Positions 1 to 10,404 of a stretch of 46,714 nucleotides of DNA are shown piece by piece. Within the stretch, counting starts at the first letter, position 1. Each line of letters begins with the position of its first letter. The notes below the pieces were generated by a model, which was not told where the DNA came from, did no database searches, and saw only the letters and a list, made by a program, of their open reading frames with translations. Made by a program: the position numbers and the translations under genes. The stretch covers positions 1 to 46,714 of the forward strand of contig JBNGIO010003086.1 in assembly GCA_049999805.1 (NCBI GenBank). Reading direction: 5' to 3'. This stretch comes from Folioceros fuciformis (Eukaryota > Anthocerotophyta > Anthocerotopsida > Anthocerotales).

Positions 1-130
1 CGATGCAGCTGCCTCTGCCGCTGCCGATCCCGATCCCGATTCTGCAGACTTCTTCACTAGAGGTGCGCTGTCCGTCAACCTCCTTCCTTCCTTCCTTCTT
101 CCTTGTCCTCGTCTGCAATAGCATCCAAAC

Positions 131-2637
131 ATGTCCCGTCCACGCGCGCTTGCAGAACGAGCAGAGAACCTCGCCTACTGGTCCAGCGTTCGCCTCAAAT
201 TCGGCATGACGGACATGGCTTTTGGTGCGAACGTGACGTCGTCTCAGACTCCTCTTGAACCCTCTCGCATGCCCGCCGCAGCCTTCAACAAGTCAGTACT
301 CTTGTGAATTTGGCGGACGAATTGCCTACGTTTCATTTTTGGCCTGTAAGTTCCCCAGTTAAGTGTTCTGTTTCCGCTCATCGTCTCAGCGTCCCCTCCC
401 CTCTCCTCGCCAGGCAATGGCAGCAACCCGTTCAAGCGTCGAACGATACTTGCAATCGGAGGCCCATCAAAGTGCCATCCGAAGATGATGACGATGAGGA
501 GGATGACTACATCGATGGCAGGTCCAGGGAGGCACGAAAGGATAGCCTCTTCCACAAAGGTCAGTGCTGTCTAACGGTAACATTGCTCACCCCGGCGGGC
601 GGCTCGTCCTGTACTTCATTTTCTTGCATGTGGCCCGAGAGATATTGGACCTTGCTTCATCCGCAACTCAAGGCTGTTCCACTTGCAGAATCTACTCAGA
701 AAGTGGACGGTAAGAGCGATGTGAGGGGTGGAACTCCACGCTCCAAGCATTCGGCCACCGAACAAAGAAGGCGAAGCAAGATCAATGACAGGCATGTATG
801 GGCAAATTGTGCTTGCTTGGGAACGAGCGTGCTACACTTTGTTTCTAATCCCTGGCACGCTCTGCCACCCTTTTTTGTCTGACAGACTCTTCCTGTGCCC
901 CTCCTGTTGTCCCTTGCCTTCTTCGGTCTAACACCTCATCCGAATGCAGGTTCCAAATGCTGCGTCAGTTGGTGCCGCATAGCGACCAGAAAAGGGACAA
1001 GGCGTCGTTCCTGCTGGAGGTAGTGTAGTGTGTCTCTAGCACTTGCAGCTGCTCTATTTACGCCTGGCCGTATCGTCCCTGAGGTGTATGCGTCCACTGT
1101 ATGCTTTGTGCACACATGACGGTGGAGTCTAATTGTTTGTCTCCCCGGACGCTGCAGGTCATTGAGTATATCCAGATACTGAAGGAGAAAGTAAAAAAGT
1201 ATGAGAATGTGGAGCACGGAAGACATCAAGACAGGCTCAAGTCCATGGTCTGGGACCTGTGCAAGGTATATGCCTCTTGCGTGTCTGCATGCCTAGTTTC
1301 CCTCGGTTGCTCTGTTTTGGGGATGTGAGCTGACTCGTGTACGCCCTTCTGTGTCAGAGGAGTGGGGGAGCACCGGACTCGTCTCTGGGCCTGGATCCCT
1401 CTCGTCTTGATTCTCTCGTCTTAGCGAAGGAGTACAGCTCACCAGTTTCAGGGGTATTGGACATCAAACAGGTGAGTGAGAGTGTCCCCGGGACTCTCAT
1501 TGAACAGGATCGTTGCGGCGTGCCTTGGGACACGCTGTGACAGCTATCTGAGTGTGTGTTTTTCTCTGGGATGCCAGCAGTCGGTTCAATCGCCTTTCGC
1601 CAGGACTGTGGGTGGCTATCCGGTGACATCAAAAAGCGAGCCTGGTGTGGCAAATCCAACGGCCACCATATCCAATTCCAGCTATGAAAGAGAAAAGTTT
1701 AACAACGAGGCGTCCGAATCTCTGCATTATCCCGGCAGGGGGCGACCCTATGGCTTTGGAGCCACTGGAATCGTAGGAGGTGTGGCTACCCAGGATCCAT
1801 TGCACCAACAGCAACAGGTTGAGCAGAGGTTTTACGGTGGCCAAGGAGCCAGGCTTGCCCAGTCGGACACCGGCCACTCCCAAGTGTTGAATGAGGAAGG
1901 TGGTTCCAACCTGAAGCCGTTCCCTCCTGGTGCTGGTGCTGCTGCGGATCAACGACAATATTCGCCACCCGCCTCTTATGGCGGACCGTCCTCAAGGCAA
2001 CCGTCTCCGCGCGGCGTGCAGGCCACAGCCAACGAGCCTTCCTTGTCGGTGGCCGGGAGGCACCCACCCAGCAATACGTCCCGTGAGCCGTCTCAACAGG
2101 AGGACTCTCGCGCTCCCTCCAGTGCAGGACAGGATCCGCTGGCTATACAGGGAGGCGTCATCAATGTTTCCAGCGTCTACTCCCAAGGGTAATTTCCGTC
2201 TGCCCCATAACAACCTAGTAGGGTTTCAAGGCCCAGCTGTCAGGCGTAGTGTTCGAGGCTCACACGTTGATCCATCTCAGGTTGTTGGACACGTTGACAA
2301 AGGCGTTGCAAAGCTCAGGATTGGACTTGTCTCAAGCCAACATCTCAGTGCAGATCGACCTCGGGAAGACCACAGCGGCTGTTTCCCCAAAGGTTCGCTG
2401 TAATCTACAGTCCCTCAACTCCTGTTTGCTGACGTACATAGTGCCTTTCCTGCTGGCCTTTCGACTTTAGGACTCGAATCTGATGTGCTGCATCCCACGC
2501 TGGTCCAGGTTGCTCAAACACCAGAGTCCTCTACACAAAGCCACCAATCTCAAGAACACACCAGACAAACTGTCTCGTACCCCGACCAGGACTTGCAAAC
2601 GCCTCACAAAAGACCAAAGATTGAGGTGGATGTGTAG
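131..2637 (+). CDS. BIM: BIM-type bHLH transcription factor (multi-exon)
   Basis: Probable atypical bHLH transcription factor of the BIM (BES1-interacting Myc-like) group, acting in the nucleus in brassinosteroid-linked transcription in seed plants. Exons seen: 131-291, 414-559, 689-791, 950-1019, 1158-1265, 1358-1471, 1578-2188, 2281-2392 and 2471-2637. The first eight join in one frame (475 codons). An acidic stretch precedes the basic region [20 protein letters not shown], then helix 1 ([19 protein letters not shown]), then helix 2 ([20 protein letters not shown]). The C-terminal half has the BIM signature [13 protein letters not shown] and [15 protein letters not shown]. The 792-949 intron has a GC donor. 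The last exon would end [10 protein letters not shown] as in BIM proteins, but that frame does not follow from exon 8 with any splice pair I could find. The direct join gives a different tail ending at 2653. The ATG at 131 is chosen because it splices in frame to the acidic exon. Confidence 0.86.
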
Positions 2638-4358
2638 CTTTACGGTTTTGTAGATACCTACCCCTTTTCTGTCGTTGAGGGCAATTTTTCTGTGTCTTTC
2701 CCGGGGCTTCCTTCCTGTGACCGTAGGCGAGAGTGTCATCCTAACCCCGAAAGCCACTGCTTGTCAGCACCCTGGTTGAACGTGAACCGTGTATCCAGTC
2801 CCGCTCCGTTTCTCATGTCCGACGTCATGGGCAAGGCACAGGAAAGTCCGTGTATTTTCTGACTACCCGCAGGTGCTCCTCACTCGAGAGTGTGAAGCAT
2901 TTGTCGATACTGGCGCCACTTGGGCCCGTTGTGCTCTGCCTCTTTCAGGTGTCGAGGACGAGCTAAAAGGTTTATGGAGGTGTCGAAGGCGAGGTGGTGC
3001 CAAAACTTGTTGTTGCCCAAGGAGTAGTTGGCGAGCCTCTTCTCTTGGAAGGAAGGCTCATCTGGAGCAAGTCCAGGTGATTTCTGCCCGGCCTGATTGC
3101 TATAAGTTCAACAGTCGTGCTATTGATGTATAAAATTCTTACGCACAGTAGCCTTGTCTCTGCATCACTCGCTCTGAGCGTATTATGCCAGGGGATTGTG
3201 CACTAGTTTGTAAAGTAAACGATTCTTTCAAGAAAAGATGTATCTACCTATTGTACCAATTTGACGAAAAGACTTGAAGCTCTATTGGGGGCCTCTACGG
3301 AAGCAAAGTTTGATTAATTGCCCTTGGTGAGTTCCTTATGAGCTGCATTGGGACCCCCATCTTGAGACCCGGCATTCCTGTCCGGAACACACTTGCTCGC
3401 AAAGACATCTGTCGGTATATGAATGCCTTCTGGGAGCACACTTAGGAAACTCTGACCGATCCCTGTGGAAGCCCTCAGGGTAGGACGCCAGGCTTATATG
3501 TCTGGGTGACATTCCACCAGCTGAAATTCCCACGTCAAGGGGCAGGGAGCATCCAGAGGGATTAGGTGAAACGTATTATTGCTGATCATATGATGTGTAT
3601 GTTGAAGACCTCCATTTTGCTCTCGGGAATAATATCGCCACACAATCTCAAGGTTTCCGATGATCTTGCACCAATATGAGGTCACAGTGGTCCGTGCTAT
3701 TTTGGGTCGTAAGATGTTTGCCTCCTACCACTTCCCCTGTGCTGTCCTCGAGACATGCTTGCCGTATTATTGAACTTGTAACGGTCTGGCTTCCAGCATC
3801 ACTGAAATCTTGGATCCCTCCTTCTTAGGCTAAATTTCTCCAATCTTGTCCTTAGGCTAAGTTGCTCTGATACCCTAATGCAGATGCGGCCGTGTTGTTG
3901 AGACAGCTCATGCTGCAAATAGGTTGCGCAGAAGAGCCGCTGATCCTGCGACTCGGTGAGGCGTGTGCTGGTGTGCATAGATGACTGGAGAGCTGCTACG
4001 AGTGGCAATTTTCAGCACGACGTCCACTTACTCGAGCCTGAGCGCGGCGGGACCGCATCCCTTCCCAGCAATTCCTTGTCTCCATCGCCTCATGATCTTT
4101 GGCAGCTCCTTGAACGTGTGGAAAATGTTCAAGGATGTACCTCTGGATGGCGCACATTCTGCTCCGCAACTGACACACAATCAAGGTCAGCACGTTACGA
4201 TAGTGATGGCGTGCGCATTGTGCCAGATTCCATGATTGCACGCCACCTGAAAGCGTAGGGTACCGACTCCTCTGTTCCCGTCTGCTTTCCTCCGTGTCTG
4301 CCAGGACTGCGATTTGAGCACTGCGGCCGGCCGGGGATGAGCAGTTTGCAGCGCTGAA
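2638..4358. other. Intergenic region, no supportable gene
   Basis: The first few hundred bases are probably the 3' UTR of the bHLH gene. The rest holds only short unconvincing reading frames in all six frames. The single item I noticed is a minus-strand GGTATCAGAGCAAC at 3861-3874, which resembles a retrotransposon primer-binding site, next to two copies of TTAGGCTAA. Confidence 0.5.
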
Positions 4359-4721
4359 TTGAGAGTCGACTTGGTCTTGGTGTCAGCAGGACTCCTTCGG
4401 GGGCTTGCGAGACGTGAGTCCTTCAAGCGCTCCTCCACAATGAAGGCGAAACAGACACCAAGGAAGCGGAAGAGGGATCACAGAACACCAGGGATGCATC
4501 CAGTGCCACAACAAGCATCAGCGGCATTGACGGCCGCCTGGCCCCTCGCAGGAAGCACCAGCAACCTGCAAGGTATGATGTGGCTCACGGGACTAGCCAT
4601 GGCCAAGAGTCTGGCCACAGCAGCCTCCCAGCTTGCCCGCTCTAGCGTGCCGAGTGACCAGGCCGGAGAAAAGTTGGTAGCGATGGAGACGAATATCAAG
4701 GAGAGCAAAGCGATTGATTAG
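4359..4721 (+). other. Unrecognised 120-codon open frame, coding status doubtful
   Basis: An open frame with an internal Met at 4440 followed by a basic cluster (PRKRKRDHR) that could serve as a nuclear localisation signal, then an Ala/Ser-rich tail. I recognise no domain. The basic stretch followed by a helical Ala-rich tail is reminiscent of C-terminal ends of transposon-derived nuclear proteins, but this is only an impression. It may be a non-coding frame by chance. Confidence 0.2.
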
Positions 4722-4999
4722 CGTTTCAAGTTGCAGATTTCTTATTTTCAGATGTTCAGATTTCCGCGCGTTCCTGGTTTTCAGTTGTGTACAGTCTAGG
4801 TATGTGGGCGGGTACCCGAGGCCAAAGGGACAGGCGGGGAACGGGATATTTCTACGAATATCCCGCCTACCGAGCTCGGACATGTACTTCCAGAATCCCT
4901 AGACTTGACAAAGCATCAACAGCCTGTCCCCCTGTACTGTATGTTCCGAAAGCACCTAAGGAAAAAGAGTATAAGTGTATGATGTTTGAAATCGTGAAA

Positions 5000-5595
5000 G
5001 GTATGCATGGCCGAAAACTGGCCGAAGACGGTGAGGATCTACTTACAGTACTTGGTACAAACCCCCTTTCAGCAGACTGTCATTGGAAATATGGTCTCGA
5101 CAGCCAGCCAGGGTTTTGCTTTGCATTTGGTGAAGAATTCCCTAATGATGTTGCTATGGCAACCAGCGGGAACACCGTGTTGCGGATCAAGGTGGGAGCC
5201 CGAGATACCATCCTCAACGGTTTCAGCAAGTCCACTCTACGACGTTGCAGTTGTCGGAAGTCCGCAGCTCATGGCTTCCACCGCCGTCAACCACAAGGCA
5301 TCGTACAATTCAGGCTGCAATGTAGAAAACCAGTCCATCAACATGCTGAACTCCAGCTGCAATTTGAACGTCCGAGCAAGGAAACGGTGGATCGTGTGCT
5401 GTGCTGCAATGGTACCTGCACCAAAGCACCGTGAGTAAACTTGCAATGCATCGCTACAGCTCTCTGTTTCGTCTAACATGTTTCTCCCCGAACCGCTCGA
5501 TCAGGAAAGTCATGCATGTTCTTCACACGATCCGGAGGTATCATAAGAGAATATGCAGGGCTTTGTCTTCTCCTTCAGCGCCCTCTGCAAATCGA
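5000..5595 (-). pseudogene. Sucrose synthase remnant (glycosyltransferase part)
   Basis: Reading the minus strand from about 5595 down gives a run of fragments in sucrose synthase order, split over frames. First come a KPCIFS piece (family KPIIFS) and PDRVKNMHDF in the next frame (family LDRVKNLTGL). Then come AAQHTIHRF and QPELYDALWLTAVEAMSCGL, matching the [20 protein letters not shown] block that contains the catalytic E-x(7)-E region. After a stop come AETVEDGISGSHLDPQHG and NIIREFFTKCKAKPW, matching the AEIIVNGVSGFHIDPYHG and VDFFEKCKADPSYW blocks. Stops and frame changes are frequent, the Phe of AFGLT is lost, and no intact exon remains. The domain order and spacing make the family call fairly safe. 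There is no sign of the N-terminal half. Confidence 0.7.
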
Positions 5596-6010
5596 AAGAG
5601 ATAAGGTCCAAGGCCAAGCTTCCAAATGACACCAGTCTCTTCCAGAGACGTCATCTGCATCTGCCGTGAAGAATGAAACATGACACGGTGCAGATTGCAG
5701 CCACGGTCTGGACTTCCTCTACTCACGCCTTTCCTGACCGAAGTGACGATCCTGAGACTTCACCCCCTGTGAGATCTTACCCATTGGATCAGTTACAGCT
5801 CAGAGCGGTTTTCTATGCCAATGGGTCTACAAAGCGAGTCTCCCGCCCACAGAGACTCTGCCATCTGACAGATACGTCCGTTGCAGCGTGCTGTACGAGG
5901 GCGTTGTGGGAACAGTGCCACGTGCTTGCTCTTCCCTGTGAAGTTGGAGATACGGCATCTGCTGCGTTCGAGAACCCTGACTCCTCTCGAGTGTCTGCAT
6001 ATATGATTTA
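5596..6010. other. Spacer between the sucrose synthase remnant and the NB-LRR 3' end
   Basis: Probably includes the 3' UTR of the minus-strand NB-LRR gene. I see no convincing reading frame here. Confidence 0.4.
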
Positions 6011-9000
6011 CTATGTAATCTGTATCACTCCCAACAATTGAAGATGTGTCAGCTGCGGTGTCAGTAGCTTCGGTCTGTCTCCCAGGTCCAGCATTTTGAG
6101 GGCCGGCAGCGACGACAGTCGGTTGGGGAGGTGATCCAATGGCACATCTTTCAGTTTTAGCTCTTCCAACCTTCTGAAGCAGGAATAACTACTGAGCCCA
6201 CCACATCCGTCTGCTTTCTCTAGCACACACTCACCGTCCATAGTGCCCGGAAACTTACTCATGCCGGGACTGTCGTCCGCTGCGTCTGGTTTACATGAAT
6301 CGAGAACAAAGGAAGCGTCGGGAAAGCAGTGGTCAAGGTTTTTAATTCCTGTGCACCGGCTGAGATCAAGATGCCCAAGGCTGCGGAGGCTGGATAGAGA
6401 ATGAGGTAGCCTTCGGAGGCCAATACAGCCAGAGAGTTTCAGTTGCGAGAGCATTTCAAAGGCGCCTTCCCGAATCGGAGGAAACTCCTCCAACCGATTG
6501 CAATCTTCCATCCACAGTTCCTGCCAGCATGTACAGCTTGTCAGGCAGTTCTTCTCCTCGAAGTTCATTTGCTCCGTGTGAAAGTGTAGCCTTGAGCATT
6601 TTGAAGAAAAAAAAAAAATCAAACCACACAGCATAGGATCGTACCTGCAACTCTGGGAATGCTCCCTTGCATGCAAATTTCGACGGAAGCTCTGAGATTC
6701 CCTTACAGTCATTCAGGTACAGTCTCTGAAGCCGAGGAAGCTCGTGGAGATCAGGAAGGGATGTCAAGCCCGAGCACCGTCTCAGGTCCAGTGTTACAAG
6801 TTGTGTGAGGGAAGGCATCCAGGGGGGTAAGGACACAAGTGTCCGACAGAAACTAACATCCAAGATCTGAAGTTGGCCAACAATACTGGTTTCCAGTTTG
6901 TCAGGTAGGGAAGTGAGTGACTCGAAACTGACTTTCAGCACCTGAAGATTATTTAAACGTGAGATACTTCCTGGCAAGGATGTGTGTGTTCCGCTTTCTA
7001 TGCGAAGGTCCGTGAGGCGGGACAAAGAGCAAACATTATCAATAGGGGCTGGCCCTGTGATTGAAGGAACAACGAACTCGGGTTAGAGACTCAAACCTAA
7101 TCGAGTATCACAGATAACATCTCGTGAACGTCATAAGGTAAAACTCAGGGAAGGAACGAACCACAGAACAGGTAGTCTTGCCCTTGGCAGGTTCCAGGGA
7201 AATCGTACCTTTCTGCTCCCAAAAACTGCGGCAACCAGCTGTGTTAAGGGATCGCAGGCTTTTGAGACTGGAAACCTTGAAAGAAAGAGGTTTCAAGCCT
7301 GAACAGCCCTGGACACTAAGAAACTTGAGGTTTCTCAGCTTTTTTAACGAGCTGGGCAGCTTCCGCAAGGAGGTGTTTCCTGACAAATCCAGATGACAGA
7401 GACAGAGTAGATCTCCGATGCTGCTGGGTAGTGTCTCGAGGTTGGTTCGACTGAGGTCAAGCACCTTCAATTTAGGAAAGCCCTCGAGAAAACCTACGCC
7501 ACAAAGGACAGACAAAGGCTGTTTCAGAACCGAGCAATCCCTAGTGAAACGGCACACACGACTTGTGACGACAGACGTACTGACTTGGTGGAATCGCCTT
7601 AAGTCGCTTGTTCTTTCTCAGAAGCAAAACTGTCAAGTTGAGTGCTCGGAGATAGGATGGAAGTGCTTTCAAGGAGTTGTCAACAAGCGATATCCGAGTT
7701 GCTGCAAGCTCCTTACTGGAATTCCGGGTTCTGCTGTTCCCTGCTTCCTTGCTTTCTGTTGACCATGGAAAATTGGCAAGCCCCTTTCCGGCCTTGAATA
7801 GGCATTCCTGTGGGTCAACCAAATATAACTTCTTGAGGTTGCTAATTCTCTACCAAGAACGAGGACAAATCAGAAGGGCGCCAATTTACTCACATATGCA
7901 TACACGTTGCTTTTCAACTGCAGGGTATAGAGAGCAAAATCACGCAAGACATCGTGTATTTGACACCACTGCATCCCCATATACCTGTCACTTTGGTATG
8001 ACAGATCTATGAGAGATCTTCCAATAAGTACTCCCAAAAGAAAATAGGCATCAGGCATGAAATCATTGTGGTCATTCGGCTGCAGAAGACCCTCGCCAGC
8101 CCACAGATCCACTAGGTACTCCACTTTCACAACTTCATCCTCCGGGAAGGCGGCGAAATACAGGAAACATCTCTGTAACCGGGGATCTATTGGAACTAAG
8201 GCGTCATAGCTCAGCTGGACTCGTTGGTACAGCAGAAGCTCATGATCCTGATTCAGTATCTCCGCCTCCCGAAGTTTGCTCAGGGCCCTTTGCCATAGCT
8301 CTTCAGACTTCTGAGAGGCAAGAGCTCGGGCTACAACTTTCAGAGCCAGCGGCAGTCCTTTGCACTCACTAACCACCTCCTTGACCTGCACAGCAAAAGC
8401 ATAGCGTGTCAAGCGGCCATTCCGGACATACACAAATATAACTATGCTGAAATAATTAAGGTAGAAGTGATTACGAGACTCTGAAACCACTTCGACCCAG
8501 CCCGTTTATAGGCTCCACCAAATGCATGCTGGCAAAATAGCTTCCAACTATCATCATCACTGAGCTTTTGCATTCTGATGGTGGCCTCGTCGGCTGCGTG
8601 CACCCTCTCCAGGACCTGCCATACATACGGACAGGGAGAGCAACACACTCACGTACTATCCATGTATGAGATGCAAAGCTCGCACAACTTCAGAGAGAAG
8701 TGAGACGCACATCCAGATTTCGAGTGGTCACAAGAATTCGACTCCCCAGTTCTTCCGTCGAAACGACGTCCATCCACTCGAGAATTGGCCTTCCATCATC
8801 TTCCCAGACATCATCTAGGACCAGCAAAAATTTCCTTCCCCTTAACGCATTGCGGAGGTTCTTTTTGTAATCCTCTCTAGTAGAGGCCGCAACCGGGATT
8901 CCTATCTTCTCACACAGCTTACTCTGTAGTCTTTCAATTGATGGTTCTCTCCCGACTGTCAACCAGAAAGTCATGCCAGTAAAATAATTGTGAACTCTAG

Positions 9001-10078
9001 GATTGTTCTTAACCCTCTGAGCAAGCAACGTCTTCCCAATCCCTCCCTTGCCCCATATGCCCACCCACTGCGACCCATTTTCTCCTGAAAGCAAGATTCC
9101 CAGTAGACGCTTCATTATGTCATCTATTCCAAAGACGAAATCTGGCTCCGGCTCCCGGTCTTGATCACATGCAGACAAGCTTCTGCCGCTTTCCCAACTT
9201 CTGGCAGATATCTTGCTTACAGAGACTGCACTCTCCTCTCCACTCACGAAACTTAGCCCTTGTATGCCATCATTTCTGCTTGGTAAAGGACTGAAGCCGC
9301 TTCGCCTAGAGGACCTTGAATCATTTGAAATTTGGCTCCCCGATAACCTCCTACTCTCGTCATGCGAGGAGCTTGTCAGGCTATCCGTTCTCCTCTTGAT
9401 CTCGTCGAAAGCAGCTTCTTGGTTCATCTGGCGCCCTTGGAAACATAAATCCCTGGTTGTGACAGCAAGCTCCAAACGTCTCAGCTGCATCACCAGCTCC
9501 TTGATACACTCCTCTATTGTTCCAAGCTTCGACATAGTTGCCAAGGAACAGTCTGCAGCTAAGTCCTTTATCCGCATGGTTACATCAAGAATTGACTTCG
9601 ACTTCTTGTAGCTGGCCACCATGTTGAGGTCCCACGTATTCTTGTTGCAATCGTCAAGCAAAATCACGGCTTCGTCCAGCAATGTCTTCAACTCTGCCAG
9701 CCAGTCTGTCGCAGCCTCGGACGACGCTGCCCATTGGAAGGACCGCCATGAAGAGGGCAAATGTAGGGTGCAGTCCACGCGTCAGTGTCGACTCTCCCAC
9801 AACACCAGTCCCACCCACAGCAGCACAAACTTGAGCACACATTTCAGAGAAGGGTAGCACGTACTGAAGCCATGAAGAGAAGAATCCTGGCTCGATGCTT
9901 TGCCATGGGACGAGCCTTCCATGTCCTTCACCCGTGGCTCGATGCTCTGTAGTAGCTTCTCCAGATTCTTCCTGTACTTTGGGTAATTTTTAGCCAGCTT
10001 CACACGCTTTATTGCCTTCTCCAACAACTTCGTCACTACAAATCCGACCACCGCAGCCAAAACTCCTGGATCGCCCAT
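6011..10078 (-). CDS. RPW8-like CC-NB-ARC-LRR disease resistance protein
   Basis: Intracellular immune receptor, probably of the RPW8/ADR1-NRG1-like (helper) type. Exons on the minus strand: 9865-10078, 8711-9726, 8475-8615, 7906-8385, 7585-7849, 7209-7493, 6645-7054 and 6011-6520. They total 3,321 nt and encode 1,106 residues without an internal stop. The N-terminal coiled-coil carries spaced Leu/Lys heptads and a second half with W-x(9)-Y-K as in RPW8 domains. NB-ARC motifs follow in order: P-loop GIWGKGGIGKT, kinase-2 FLLVLDDVW, RNBS-B GSRILVTTRN, GLPLAL, CFLYFAAFPED, and IHDVLRDFA in place of MHD (RNLs typically have QHDVLRDLA). At least ten leucine-rich repeats follow across the last four exons. 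The start at 10078 is preferred; an in-frame ATG at 10114 is also possible. Expected role: ATP/ADP-switched activation of cell death or defence. Confidence 0.88.
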
Positions 10079-10404
10079 CGCCCCTTCCGAATGCAAAGTT
10101 CCTTCAGCCCGCACCCATCCAGCTCAGGATGGCCAATCGTTGACCTTCTCCTCGTCTGCCCATCGAATGCTCCTGCTGCTGCGCCACCCGATTCGGAAGC
10201 AAAGGACTTCCCTTCTGGGTCCAATTATGCAATGCCGATAGATCCTGTTTTGCCCCCTTTGACCGCCACGCGGAAATCAGTCGGAAAATGTCGGCATTAC
10301 CCGTCTGAACAAACGGGAGACGTTGACTCCGGTTGAATCAACGTATGCGTATGTGTGCACTATATGCTAAGTAATGCGAGTGTCCAAAACTGGGTCCGGC
10401 ATGC
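10079..10404. promoter_or_regulatory. Divergent intergenic promoter region
   Basis: About 0.3 kb separates the start of the minus-strand NB-LRR from the plus-strand PPR gene, so it must carry both promoters or 5' UTRs. I see no clear TATA box and no coding sequence. Confidence 0.35.
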
